Source of the DNA: Bacteroidales bacterium
Lineage (GTDB): Bacteria > Bacteroidota > Bacteroidia > Bacteroidales > UBA932
Assembly (NCBI GenBank): GCA_017465225.1
Contig: JAFTWQ010000005.1
Coordinates: 1-61,285, forward strand
Direction of reading: 5' to 3'
Length of the DNA stretch: 61,285 nucleotides
This document shows positions 25,321 through 34,525 of this stretch, piece by piece (position 1 is the first letter of the stretch; each line of letters begins with the position of its first letter). The translations under genes were made by a program, and so were the position numbers. The notes beneath the pieces were generated by a model that did no database searches, was not told the DNA's origin, and saw nothing but the letters and a program-made list of their open reading frames with translations.

Positions 25321-27138
25321 ATGAAACGGACAATATTATTTCTCCTGAGCCTCATCTCCCTGTCTGCCGAGGCTCAGGAAGCGACAGCAGACTATATCTC
25401 ATTCGCCAAAGCTTATGGAATCATGAGATATTATTCACCTGATCATCATACCGAGAAATGGGATGACATCGACTGGTTCAAGATTGGTTACTACTATGCG
25501 GACAAGATCGGAGAAAACACCGCAGAGGATGTGATCAAAGAAATGGCGGCAGTCTTTGCCCCGGATGCATTCATCACATCCAAGCCTGTAAACAGGAATT
25601 CCCGAGTCAGTCCCGACGAATTATCCTCATATCAATATCGGCTTCATACCGGAGGCGGCTCCATCAGCCTCCAGGACTATTCGCCATATTACAAAGAAAT
25701 CATAAAATGTTCTGCAGACATGCCGGAATATGTTCCGGAGGCCGGAAGATGGTACAGCTACAGACTGTCTGACAATTTGTATCTGAACATGCAGTCTGCT
25801 GCAAAGACCGGCATCTTCTCAAAGGATGATACAGAAAAGGCGTTGAAGGAAGCAGAAGAATTATGGGATGCCCTTTATGATGAGGAAGGAGAGTATATGA
25901 CTGAAGTCATAAGCATATTCAACGACCGAACCTACAGGGTAACCGATCTTATGATACGCTGGAACATGATACAGCACTTCTATCCTTACCATCGTGAAGA
26001 CGGACTTGACTGGGAAAGCCAGTTGCCGGTCATGATCGGGAAAGCGATATCTGAAGAATTCGACCAGAAAGACAGAAATACCGTATTTGCATATTGGGAT
26101 ATGCTCAGAGAAGTATATTCCCCTGTCAAGGATGCGCATCTTGATATTGACGGTGCATTGTCATTCCCCGGATTACCGGAAAGATATCTGACCAAATGCT
26201 ATCTTCCCATTGCTCTGACCAGCCTTGGGGATTGTATAATCATCGACGGAAGCGAAATGGGCATTGAGAAAGGCAGCAGACTTAAAACAATCTCAGGCAT
26301 TGACATTGAAGAGCTGATCAAGGAAAAGTCCAAGGTAATCAGTCAGACCAACAAGGCGGCAGAACGACAGATGTCGTTATATGAGGCCATATCTGCCTTC
26401 GACAGAGATTCAGTGATGACAGTCGGATACATCACTCCGGAAGGAGTTGAAAAGACGGTGTCATCCAAGCCGGTTCATTACAGGCCTATGAGTATCAGGG
26501 AGGCAAAACCGGTTTTTGAAGTTAAAGACAGATGCATGATTGTAAACCTTTGCGAACGTGAGGCTTTTGATGACGGATTCTACGATTCTTTCATGAAGAT
26601 GTATGCCGACACCGCACCAGAGGCAATCATATTCGACATCCGAGGATACCCGACTTATCATTTTGAACGCATTCTTCCGCATTTGACAGACAAGGAATTG
26701 TCATATGCATTTTTCAAGGTCTTAAAGACTGCTCTTCCTGATCAGAAGAATGCCGGATACTCGGAAGACGAAAGCGCAATCATACCGAAAGCTCCTTATA
26801 TCGATATTCCATGCTATTTTCTGACAGACTACAGAGCGATGAGCTGGGCTGAGACTGTATTTATGCTTGTAAAGGAATATGATCTGGGCAAAATCATAGG
26901 CACTCCGACATGCGGTACGAACGGTGATGTAACACAGTTCATGTTTCCGGCTTTCAACGTAATGACGACAGGCCTTCACGCATCATATATTGACGGCAGC
27001 CAGCATCACGGAATCGGAGTCCAGCCTGACATATGGGTAGAAATATCAGCAGAAGATCATATAAATGAAAAAGATGCGGTTATGGCACGCGCTTTGAATA
27101 TGATCGGCCAGACCACGCATTCAATACTTAACAAATAG
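25321..27138 (+). CDS. Secreted S41-family (tail-specific-like) serine protease
   Basis: 605 residues with signal peptide MKRTILFLLSLISLSAEAQ. A roughly 200-residue N-terminal region of unknown fold is followed by an S41-type domain: M-I-V-N-L-C near 405, E-A-I-I-F-D-I-R-G-Y near 435 (the strand D-x-R-G-N in canonical members), then A-M-S-W-A-E-T-V near 505, the usual nucleophile position, and I-I-G-T-P-T-C-G-T-N-G-D. A standard PDZ is not obvious. Sits 15 bases after the XRE gene, so it could be in the same transcript. Confidence 0.8.
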   Translation: MKRTILFLLSLISLSAEAQEATADYISFAKAYGIMRYYSPDHHTEKWDDIDWFKIGYYYADKIGENTAEDVIKEMAAVFAPDAFITSKPVNRNSRVSPDELSSYQYRLHTGGGSISLQDYSPYYKEIIKCSADMPEYVPEAGRWYSYRLSDNLYLNMQSAAKTGIFSKDDTEKALKEAEELWDALYDEEGEYMTEVISIFNDRTYRVTDLMIRWNMIQHFYPYHREDGLDWESQLPVMIGKAISEEFDQKDRNTVFAYWDMLREVYSPVKDAHLDIDGALSFPGLPERYLTKCYLPIALTSLGDCIIIDGSEMGIEKGSRLKTISGIDIEELIKEKSKVISQTNKAAERQMSLYEAISAFDRDSVMTVGYITPEGVEKTVSSKPVHYRPMSIREAKPVFEVKDRCMIVNLCEREAFDDGFYDSFMKMYADTAPEAIIFDIRGYPTYHFERILPHLTDKELSYAFFKVLKTALPDQKNAGYSEDESAIIPKAPYIDIPCYFLTDYRAMSWAETVFMLVKEYDLGKIIGTPTCGTNGDVTQFMFPAFNVMTTGLHASYIDGSQHHGIGVQPDIWVEISAEDHINEKDAVMARALNMIGQTTHSILNK

Positions 27139-27152
27139 ATTTTCTTATCTTG

Positions 27153-27818
27153 ATGTCCCCCAACATCAGAATATCATGGTTGATAGGCGGCATGATGCTA
27201 TTCATGCTGCCTGTCGGCATGTCTGCACAGGAGCGAAGCCGTGAACAGGAGCTGCTGAACGATATCGACAGGCTTGGAGAAAGGGCTGTCCGTGACAAGG
27301 TAATCAGCAAGGAAGAGCATATGGAGATGGTCAGTTTCGTCAGGGATTCCCTGCCGGAAGGGACGGACCTGAAGATCCGTGCGCTCGAGCAGATCCGCAA
27401 CGAGCTGGACGAGCAGTATGCCGAGATGGTCAGGAATTCACAGAAGATGTTCGACGAGGCTGGATTGATCGGAGAGAGCATGCTGCCGGAGGTGCTGGAT
27501 GAGCCGGAGGGCTACATCAGTCCGCAGGAGAGACGCAGGGCGAGCGAGATGGCGGCCGTGGCAAACGCAGCGATCGATGTCGAGGAAATGATGAAGCACG
27601 TAAAGCCGCTGCCGATGAAGCCATGGCTCCGGGTGACTCTGCGGCTGCTTTTCGGCATCGGGGTGAACCAGCGGCCGGAAAGATGGGACTACAAGCCTGT
27701 ACCACAGATGGGCGGGCTCTATTACATCATCATGCCCGGAGGGCAGCCGGACGACAGCTGGCGGGACGCTCCGAAAATGTATTATGACCCGCACCCTGAC
27801 AAACATTTCAGAAGATAA
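27153..27818 (+). CDS. Secreted protein of unknown function
   Basis: 221 residues. Signal peptide SWLIGGMMLFMLPVGMSAQE; the mature part is charged and helical (probably coiled coil) to residue ~110 and ends in W-D-Y-K-P-V-P-Q-M-G-G-L-Y-Y-I-I-M-P-G, a possible beta segment. Base composition is richer in G+C than its neighbours. Not recognised. Fourteen bases after the protease gene and 11 before the next gene. Confidence 0.72.
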   Translation: MSPNIRISWLIGGMMLFMLPVGMSAQERSREQELLNDIDRLGERAVRDKVISKEEHMEMVSFVRDSLPEGTDLKIRALEQIRNELDEQYAEMVRNSQKMFDEAGLIGESMLPEVLDEPEGYISPQERRRASEMAAVANAAIDVEEMMKHVKPLPMKPWLRVTLRLLFGIGVNQRPERWDYKPVPQMGGLYYIIMPGGQPDDSWRDAPKMYYDPHPDKHFRR

Positions 27819-27829
27819 CATATATCACC

Positions 27830-28168
27830 ATGCTTGACTTCAGACAGAAAATATCCCTTATGTGGATGTATATGCGGCCGGTACTGATCATATCGGGACT
27901 GGGCACCTTGTCGGTCCTGTCGTCGCTGATGCTGGTCAGCGCGGAGGCCATGGGCGATACCGCCGTGATGACGACGATCGTGAAAGTGATGGTTCTTGCA
28001 ATCAGCTGCCTGCTCTTCACGATGCTGACCTCGAAAGACCGCAGATTCTTCTACATCAATGTAGGGATTTCAACACGCAAGCTGACACGATGGGCCATTT
28101 GCCTTGACTTGGCCGTCTACTTCATTCTTTTAACAACCATAATCCTCATACGACATGCAGCAGCCTGA
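27830..28168 (+). CDS. Small membrane protein, likely ABC transporter partner
   Basis: 112 residues, three helices (about 17-38, 47-63 and 88-107). The last 14 bases overlap the start of the ABC ATPase gene, so they are translationally coupled. No ABC permease family is recognisable and three helices are few for one; it may be a partial or minimal membrane component. Confidence 0.7.
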   Translation: MLDFRQKISLMWMYMRPVLIISGLGTLSVLSSLMLVSAEAMGDTAVMTTIVKVMVLAISCLLFTMLTSKDRRFFYINVGISTRKLTRWAICLDLAVYFILLTTIILIRHAAA

Positions 28169-28823
28169 AAAGAACACATTGCTTGCTGACAGCATACGCC
28201 TGTCGTTCGGTCAGTTCAACGTGCTGAACGGGGCATGGCTGCGCAGCGAAACGGGGAAGGTGACAGGAGTCCTCGGAAGGAACGGAAGCGGGAAATCATG
28301 TATGTTCAGGGCCATCATGGGCGAGCTCAAGACCCAGGATCTCTTCGTAAGGTACAATGACAGTGTCGTGACTCATTCCGACGAGATGGGCAGATACGTC
28401 AAATATCAGGCGCAGAAGCCTTTCCTGCCTCCGAAGATGCCGCTGAAGAAGGTTTTTGAATATTTCGGGGCTGACTATGAAAGATTCACAGATGATTTTC
28501 CTAAATTCGCACAATATCCGGACACTCCTGTAAAGGAACTTTCTGGAGGCGAGGTACGTATTGCGGAAACATGGCTCTGCCTATGTTCAGACTCCCCTTT
28601 CTGCATTCTGGACGAGCCTTTTTCATACCTGGCACCGGTGGCGATAGAAGTCATCCAGAAACTGATCAAGAGGCAGAAGGGAAAGATGGGCATAATCGTG
28701 TCTGACCACAATTACGAAGCCCTGCTTGAAGTCGCAGACGAAGTCCTGCTTCTCAGCGACGGATATGTCCATCTGGTCAGAGACAGGAGCGACCTTGTGA
28801 GATACGGATATTGCAGAGGATGA
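28155..28823 (+). CDS. ABC transporter ATP-binding protein
   Basis: 222 residues. Walker A G-R-N-G-S-G-K-S near 42, Q-loop Y-Q-A-Q-K-P near 82, signature L-S-G-G-E-V-R near 132, Walker B F-C-I-L-D-E-P near 155, and H-switch S-D-H-N-Y near 185. All catalytic motifs are intact. The signature is close to L-S-G-G-E. With only one 112-residue membrane partner next to it, the transported substrate and direction are unclear; it might act with a distant permease. Confidence 0.92.
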   Translation: MQQPEKNTLLADSIRLSFGQFNVLNGAWLRSETGKVTGVLGRNGSGKSCMFRAIMGELKTQDLFVRYNDSVVTHSDEMGRYVKYQAQKPFLPPKMPLKKVFEYFGADYERFTDDFPKFAQYPDTPVKELSGGEVRIAETWLCLCSDSPFCILDEPFSYLAPVAIEVIQKLIKRQKGKMGIIVSDHNYEALLEVADEVLLLSDGYVHLVRDRSDLVRYGYCRG

Positions 28824-28841
28824 TATCATAAAACGGACAGA

Positions 28842-31013
28842 ATGAGACACGCAATCCTAACCATAGCAGCCTTATTGATCTGCCTTGCTTCAGAAGCAGT
28901 CAATCTCCATGATAGAGACAGCCTTGCCATGAAGGAAAGGCTGGATACGATCCGCGAGGCCAGGATCACATCGGACAGGGCTTCGGCGGTCGCAAAGACG
29001 CAGACAGGCCACAAACGTCTTGACAAGCTTGACTTCATATATGGAAATGTGGTCTTCAGCTCCCCGGACATCATCAAGTCCCTGCAGAATCTCCCGGGAG
29101 TCAGCGCCGGTACGGAACTTATGTCCGGCCTGTATGTCCATGGAGGTGAGGGTTCCGACAACCTTTTCCTTCTTGACGGGGTCCCGATGTATCAGATAAG
29201 CCACCTCGGAGGCCTGTTCTCTTCGTTCAACACGGATGTGGTCGGAGGTCTGGATTTCTACAAGAGCGGCTTCCCGGCAAGGTACGGAGGAAGAATGAGC
29301 TCGGTCGTGGATGTAAGCACGAGAGATGGGGATTTCGAGGAATTCCATGGCTCGTTCATGATCGGTCTGATAGACGGAAGGCTTCAGTTTGAAGGCCCGG
29401 TCGTAAAGGGAAAGACATCTTTCAATGTGGCATTGAGAAGGAGCTGGATGGACGCAGTGCTCGCTCCGACCATCGCCTACCTGAACAGAAAGAATGAAGA
29501 CGGCGAGACCATAGGAGGCACATATGCATTTCATGACCTGAATGCCTCCGTCACACATAGATTCAGCGAAAAGGACAAGCTGTCGCTGAAGATGTACTAC
29601 GGACGTGACAGACTGGGTCTGGGTCTGACCTATCCGGAGACAGTAGATGCAGTTCTCGGAAACGGCATCAGTGTGACTGTATCGGGAGAAGATGAGCTGG
29701 AAGCTGACATCGCATGGGGTAATTTCCTGACATCCCTGAACTGGGACCATGTCATGAATGAAGACATGCATCTCAAGACGGTTGCCTATTACTCCGGCAG
29801 CGATGCGGACATATGGTACAGGTGGAAGGACTGGATATTCGAAGCCGAGGGCAAGGAGCAGTATGACGCCCTGAATGAGACGAACGTATCCAAGGTATCC
29901 GACATTGCAGCCACGACCGACCTGGACTGGAGGCTTGACGGAAACAACCGCTTGAGGATGGGTGCATCATACCAGCATCACATCTACAATCCATCAAGAA
30001 ATTCGGCCATAGACAACGACGGTTCGCTTCTCGAGACCTCATCCGGGAAAAGATACACAGGCGACGAATTCGCATTGTATGCAGAAGATGAGGTAAGCAT
30101 AGGTAAACGCCTGAATATGAACGCCGGACTGCGGTATGTGATATTCTCCGTACCCGGCAAGTTCCGCCACAGGCTCGAGCCGAGACTTGCCATGAGCTTC
30201 AGATGCTCGGACAATGTGGACATCAAGGCATCATACACCCATATGAACCAGTTTGCACATCTGATCTCCACAAACTATCTCGACGTGCCTACAAACTGCT
30301 GGCTTCCGTCCACGGAAAACATTGCCCCTATGCATTCTAAACAGGTTGCGGCCGGGGTATATTCAAGGCTGCCGATGGATTTCCGTCTGAATGTCGAGGC
30401 ATATTACAAGACAATGGACAACCTTCTTGAGTATTCCGGCTCAAACACACTCTTCCCTCCTCTGGATTCGTGGGAGACATCGTTCCATAAAGGCAAAGGA
30501 AGGGCATATGGTCTTGAAACCGAACTGGGATGGGAGTCATCAAAGCTATCCTTCACGACATATTATACATTGTCCTGGAGCGAAAGGCGGTTTGACGGGA
30601 TATGGCACGACTGGTATCACCACAGACATGACAACAGACATAAGCTTACATTGATGGGGCTTTGGAAGATCACTGAAGGGATTGATGTATATGCCAACTG
30701 GAATTACAACAGCGGAGGATGGATGACTGTCCCTACCCACATCTACAATCCCGGAGAGGTATTCGACAGGTACTACACCGCTCCTAACAACGTAAATCTC
30801 CCTGATTATCACCGCCTTGACCTCGGGGCCAATTTCAGGAAGACGACCAGACGCGGCAACGAAAGGATATGGAACATAGGAGTCTATAACGCCTATTGCA
30901 GGAAGAATGTAGTCTTCGTGGCCATAAGCGAAAGAGAGGACAAGAGCCTGTACGGAGAAGGAAGGGCCATCTTCCCTATCATACCTTCATTCAGTTACAC
31001 CTTAAAGTTCTGA
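28842..31013 (+). CDS. TonB-dependent outer-membrane receptor
   Basis: 723 residues. Signal peptide, then only about 50 residues before the plug (S-P-D-I-I-K-S-L-Q-N-L-P-G-V, then Y-V-H-G-G-E-G-S-D-N-L-F-L-L-D-G-V-P), so the carboxypeptidase-like N-terminal domain common in Bacteroidota receptors is absent. Residues ~200-723 are beta-barrel with a C-terminal Phe (F-S-Y-T-L-K-F). It imports a ligand too large for porins; which one is unknown. Paired with a DUF4249 lipoprotein 4 bases downstream, a usual partnership in the phylum. Confidence 0.93.
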   Translation: MRHAILTIAALLICLASEAVNLHDRDSLAMKERLDTIREARITSDRASAVAKTQTGHKRLDKLDFIYGNVVFSSPDIIKSLQNLPGVSAGTELMSGLYVHGGEGSDNLFLLDGVPMYQISHLGGLFSSFNTDVVGGLDFYKSGFPARYGGRMSSVVDVSTRDGDFEEFHGSFMIGLIDGRLQFEGPVVKGKTSFNVALRRSWMDAVLAPTIAYLNRKNEDGETIGGTYAFHDLNASVTHRFSEKDKLSLKMYYGRDRLGLGLTYPETVDAVLGNGISVTVSGEDELEADIAWGNFLTSLNWDHVMNEDMHLKTVAYYSGSDADIWYRWKDWIFEAEGKEQYDALNETNVSKVSDIAATTDLDWRLDGNNRLRMGASYQHHIYNPSRNSAIDNDGSLLETSSGKRYTGDEFALYAEDEVSIGKRLNMNAGLRYVIFSVPGKFRHRLEPRLAMSFRCSDNVDIKASYTHMNQFAHLISTNYLDVPTNCWLPSTENIAPMHSKQVAAGVYSRLPMDFRLNVEAYYKTMDNLLEYSGSNTLFPPLDSWETSFHKGKGRAYGLETELGWESSKLSFTTYYTLSWSERRFDGIWHDWYHHRHDNRHKLTLMGLWKITEGIDVYANWNYNSGGWMTVPTHIYNPGEVFDRYYTAPNNVNLPDYHRLDLGANFRKTTRRGNERIWNIGVYNAYCRKNVVFVAISEREDKSLYGEGRAIFPIIPSFSYTLKF

Positions 31014-31017
31014 TACG

Positions 31018-31992
31018 ATGAGAAAGACAATCATATTGCTGATGAGCCTTGCATGCGTAGCCTGCAAGGTGGATTTTGATTTCAGCGACCTCAATAGCGA
31101 ACCGATTCTTTGCCTTGACATGAATCTGGAATATGATCCGACAGAATATAAAGGAGGTGTGATTCCGGATGATGCACCGCTGTATTTGTCAGGATTCATA
31201 TATGCGATACCGTCAGCTGCAGGAGAAAGAGAGTTTCCCGAAGATATTTACTGCACGCTTGATGTATATCACAATTCCGAGCTTGCCTATACTTGGGACG
31301 GGATACGGCTCGACAAATTCGCAGGTCTTGTAAGCGCAGATATCCGAGGTCTGGTTCCGGGCGATGAGATCAAGGTGATTGCACAGGCTGAAGGATTTCC
31401 GACAGCTACTTCCACAATCATAGTGCCCCAGCGGCCTCCGCAGGTAAGTGTCTCGCATTCAAGGATAAACGACAAGACATTCCGCATAAGCTTCACGATT
31501 GAAGATGACCCGGATACGGAAGACTCGTATGCATTTACATTCCATAGGGCATCAATCTACGGATCAGGCTTTTTTGGTATTGATCCGGTCGGAGGTTCGC
31601 CCCTGCCTCTTGCTTTCGGAAATGATAACGAGACGTCATACCTTGATCTGGGCCCATTCGATATCATATGGGAAGATGGTGTAAAATTTTATGGCGTATC
31701 CGACCGTAGCTTCAACGGACTGAAAAAGACATTCGACGTAAATGTGGAATATGAATTGCCTGACGGAGAAGAGGCCGAGAACTATGCGTACTACAGGATA
31801 GGCATACACAGATACACACCGGAAAGAGTGAAATATGAAATCGCCTGCCGGGACAAAGGCAGCAACATCCTCGGCTTCATAGGCCTATCCCCGGCCACAT
31901 TCGCCTACACAAATGTCATCGGAGGCACCGGCTGCATCTCCGGCTCCAACGTCTCCACCACAGAATGGTTCCTCGTTCCCCCGCTTGAATAG
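31018..31992 (+). CDS. DUF4249 lipoprotein, partner of the TonB receptor
   Basis: 324 residues, lipoprotein signal with Cys in V-A-C. Body with repeated beta strands; V-P-Q-R-P-P-Q-V-S-V-S near 140 and T-E-W-F-L-V-P near the end fit DUF4249. Probably a surface lipoprotein that covers or feeds the receptor encoded 4 bases upstream. Last gene of the eleven-gene run; the hairpin array at 32017 follows. Confidence 0.85.
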   Translation: MRKTIILLMSLACVACKVDFDFSDLNSEPILCLDMNLEYDPTEYKGGVIPDDAPLYLSGFIYAIPSAAGEREFPEDIYCTLDVYHNSELAYTWDGIRLDKFAGLVSADIRGLVPGDEIKVIAQAEGFPTATSTIIVPQRPPQVSVSHSRINDKTFRISFTIEDDPDTEDSYAFTFHRASIYGSGFFGIDPVGGSPLPLAFGNDNETSYLDLGPFDIIWEDGVKFYGVSDRSFNGLKKTFDVNVEYELPDGEEAENYAYYRIGIHRYTPERVKYEIACRDKGSNILGFIGLSPATFAYTNVIGGTGCISGSNVSTTEWFLVPPLE

Positions 31993-32016
31993 CCGATTTC
32001 GTCCCCCGACTGAATC

Positions 32017-32150
32017 AAAAGCACAGAAACAGGCTATTCCGTGCTTTTAACGGACAATTCTGCAGTCAAAAGCACAAAAACGGCCGATTTTGTGCTTTTA
32101 AGATTCATTTTGACGTTTAAAAGCACAAAACAGGGGTAAATTGTGCTTTT
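32017..32150. repeat. Three tandem hairpins, exact 51-base period (stem AAAAGCAC)
   Basis: Arms 32017-32024/32041-32048, 32068-32075/32092-32099 and 32119-32126/32143-32150: 8 perfect pairs, 16-base loops, 19-base spacers, steps of exactly 51. In the middle unit pairing continues to 12 pairs around A-C-G-G-C-C-G-A. Loops and spacers differ between units while the stems are identical. Confidence 0.93.
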
Positions 32151-32213
32151 AACTGGACGGTCGGGAACGAAATGGGGCCAACTTGCATCTATTTAGGGAC
32201 TAAACTGACTATC

Positions 32214-33167
32214 ATGAAACGGATTTTAACAATTCTGACGGCCTTGGCCGTCATCTGGGGTTGCGAGAAACCCACGACGGAAGTTGAAAAGATCGAAGGA
32301 CTTACCATACGGAATTTCCCTGTGATAGACGGATCGGACTCCACCACCCCATTAAGGCAGATACTGGCTGCCAGGCTTCTAGGGCTGGACTACAGATGGG
32401 AAAGACGACCTTTCGCGGACGGCGACATTTTCCAGGTGCTGATATCACCGGACGGATGTACAGATGACGACTGGCACACACTCAATGCAGACAAACTGCA
32501 GGAAAACAACACACACGCCTCATTCAACAACCTGATCGACGGAAAAGTCGATGTTATCCTGACGGCTCGCAGCATCTCTCGAGACGAAAAGGCATATTCA
32601 CAGGAAAAAGGTGTGGAACTGATCGAAAAGCCGATCGCACGCGACGCATTCATATTCCTCATCAACCCGGACAATCCTGTCAGTTCCCTGACAATCAGTC
32701 AGATCCAGGACATCTACACCGGAAAGATCACCAGCTGGAAGGAGGTCGGAGGTGAAGACCGCCCGATCACGGCATATACCAGAAACCGCAATTCGGGAAG
32801 CCAGGAAAAGATGGAGACATTGGTGATGGCCGGTCTGGAAATGATCGAAGGGACAGAGATGAGCGTCGGTCAGACAATGATGTCGCCATATTATCAGATA
32901 GGCGGAGACATCAGCGGCATAGGCTATACACCGTTCTACTATTACGACACCATCGTGAACAACGGAGAGACCAAGGCAGTCGGAGTGAACGGAACAGTTC
33001 CGTCAAAAAAGACCATCAAGGACAGGTCATATCCATATTGCACAGAAATATATGCAGCCGTAAGAGCCGACATAGACCGCACCTCCCTCGCCTGGCTTCT
33101 CTTTAAATACCTCTCCTCCGGCTCCGGAACAAGGATAATCGAAGAGAGCGGGTATATAAGATTATAA
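32214..33167 (+). CDS. PstS-like phosphate-binding lipoprotein
   Basis: 317 residues from the ATG at 32214, which begins the lipoprotein signal MKRILTILTALAVIWGC. PBP-like domain: Y-T-G-K-I-T-S-W-K-E-V-G-G and A-Y-T-R-N-R-N-S-G-S, the classic T-R-x-x-x-S-G-T-type anion-binding segment of PstS-related proteins, here N-S-G-S-Q. The first half has an unusual N-terminal segment before the domain. No pstCAB genes adjoin, so a free-standing binding or sensing role is possible. Confidence 0.8.
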   Translation: MKRILTILTALAVIWGCEKPTTEVEKIEGLTIRNFPVIDGSDSTTPLRQILAARLLGLDYRWERRPFADGDIFQVLISPDGCTDDDWHTLNADKLQENNTHASFNNLIDGKVDVILTARSISRDEKAYSQEKGVELIEKPIARDAFIFLINPDNPVSSLTISQIQDIYTGKITSWKEVGGEDRPITAYTRNRNSGSQEKMETLVMAGLEMIEGTEMSVGQTMMSPYYQIGGDISGIGYTPFYYYDTIVNNGETKAVGVNGTVPSKKTIKDRSYPYCTEIYAAVRADIDRTSLAWLLFKYLSSGSGTRIIEESGYIRL

Positions 33168-33218
33168 CCTGCCAAGGCATGATTTTGGCATCAGATACGG
33201 GATACAATTAACAAGGAC

Positions 33219-33971
33219 ATGGATATTACATTGAAGAATAAGGTGGCAATCGTCACCGGTGGAACGCGTGGCATCGGCTTCGCGATAGTGAAGAAGTTTG
33301 TTGAAGCAGAGGCAAAAGTGGTGATCTGGGGATCGAAGAAAGAGACTGCCGAGACCGCATTGGAGAAACTCAGGGAGATATATCCGGATTGCGATGCCAT
33401 GGCGATGGCACCTGCACTCACCGACCAGAATCAGGTCAGGGAGGCGATGGAGGTGGTCAAGAGCAGGTACGGAAGGATAGATATCCTGGCAAACAATGCA
33501 GGCATATCGCAGAGCATACCTCTCGAAAACTATACAGACGAGGACCTGGACAGGATCATTGACCTTAACATCAGGGCGGTGTTCGTATGCTGTAAGGCTG
33601 CCGCAGCATATATGAAGGAGGCTGGCGGAGGATGCATCATCAACACAAGTTCCGTAGTGAGTTTCTACGGCCAGGGACTGGGCTGCATGTATCCGGCATC
33701 AAAGTCAGCCGTGAACGGACTCACCCGTTCGCTGTCAAGGGAACTGGGAAGATATGGCATAAGGGTGAACGCTGTCGCTCCGGGAGTGACACGCACTGAT
33801 ATGGTTGCCGCGCTTCCTGAAAGCATGGTGTCTCCCCTGCTTCAGAAAATCCCTCTAGCAAGGATGGGAGAGGCGGAGGACATAGCCAATGCAGCCCTCT
33901 TCCTTGCAAGCGATATGGCATCATACATCACAGGAGCGGTGATCCCGGTTGATGGTGGTGCTATAATTTAG
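33219..33971 (+). CDS. Short-chain dehydrogenase/reductase
   Basis: 250 residues, classical SDR: T-G-G-T-R-G-I-G near residue 12, N-N-A-G-I near 90, catalytic Ser near 144 (N-T-S-S-V-V-S), and Y-P-A-S-K near 158. Most like FabG-type 3-oxoacyl-ACP reductases or sugar/polyol dehydrogenases; the neighbours do not help choose. Monocistronic by appearance. Confidence 0.9.
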   Translation: MDITLKNKVAIVTGGTRGIGFAIVKKFVEAEAKVVIWGSKKETAETALEKLREIYPDCDAMAMAPALTDQNQVREAMEVVKSRYGRIDILANNAGISQSIPLENYTDEDLDRIIDLNIRAVFVCCKAAAAYMKEAGGGCIINTSSVVSFYGQGLGCMYPASKSAVNGLTRSLSRELGRYGIRVNAVAPGVTRTDMVAALPESMVSPLLQKIPLARMGEAEDIANAALFLASDMASYITGAVIPVDGGAII

Positions 33972-34060
33972 ATTAGAGGTGCCAACACCGCATACATGAG
34001 TATCCTGACCCTGTTCCTGATATCCTCCCTGATCAGCGCGTTCCAGAGACCGAGGACACG

Positions 34061-34119
34061 AACATACTACTAAATTTTTAGAAGAGAATCTTGCACTTCT
34101 AAAAATTTAGTAGTATGTT
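34061..34119. repeat. 24-base perfect inverted repeat over the first blaI promoter
   Basis: Arms 34061-34084 and 34096-34119 are exact complements, with an 11-base loop. Each arm contains ACTAAATTTTTAG (or its complement), the motif also seen in front of the second BlaI gene (50975-50990). The right arm runs from the -33 region into the -7 box. Confidence 0.92.
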
Positions 34120-34121
34120 TG
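34091..34121 (+). promoter_or_regulatory. Promoter of the first BlaI-M56 operon
   Basis: TTG (34091-34093), 20-base spacer, TATGTTTG (34114-34121), 19 bases before the ATG. The spacer carries a candidate BlaI site, so bound repressor would block the polymerase. Confidence 0.72.
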
Positions 34122-34140
34122 CATCGTAATAATATGGAAC

Positions 34141-34521
34141 ATGTCTGATAAAACTAAAACACTCACCAAAGGCGAAGAGGATGTAATGAAGATCCTCTGG
34201 ATGCTTGGCAAGGGAACAGTCAATGACATTCTGGAGCATTGCGACGAGCCCAAGCCCAAGTACACGACTGTCGCGACATTCCTCAAACTCCTGGAAGACA
34301 AGGGATTTGCAGGTCACACATCAACGGGCAAGAGCAATATGTACTACCCGGTCGTAGAGCAGAAGGAATATGCAGGAAGCGTAGCCGGAAACATGCTGGA
34401 CAGCTTCTTCGGAGGCTCTCTTGTACAGATGTTTTCATTCTTCTCCAGCGAGAAGAAACTTTCGTCCAAGGAGAAGCAGGAACTTCTCAAGCTTGCACAG
34501 GAAATAATAGACAAGGAATAA
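34141..34521 (+). CDS. BlaI/MecI/CopY-type repressor (copy 1)
   Basis: 126 residues. The winged helix occupies about 8-80 (K-G-E-E-D-V-M-K-I-L-W, P-K-Y-T-T-V-A-T-F-L-K-L-L-E-D-K-G) and the helical dimerisation tail has F-F-G-G-S-L. In the family, repression is lifted when an M56 partner triggers cleavage. The M56 gene follows by 4 bases. Recognition helix residues differ from copy 2 (T-T-V-A-T against N-T-V-S-T), yet the presumed operators share a core. Confidence 0.93.
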   Translation: MSDKTKTLTKGEEDVMKILWMLGKGTVNDILEHCDEPKPKYTTVATFLKLLEDKGFAGHTSTGKSNMYYPVVEQKEYAGSVAGNMLDSFFGGSLVQMFSFFSSEKKLSSKEKQELLKLAQEIIDKE

Positions 34522-34525
34522 GAAT

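Noticed and set aside
33996-34073. 25-residue hydrophobic reading frame
   Set aside because: Its end lies in the 24-base inverted repeat and there is no family or ribosome-site support beyond a short GAGG.
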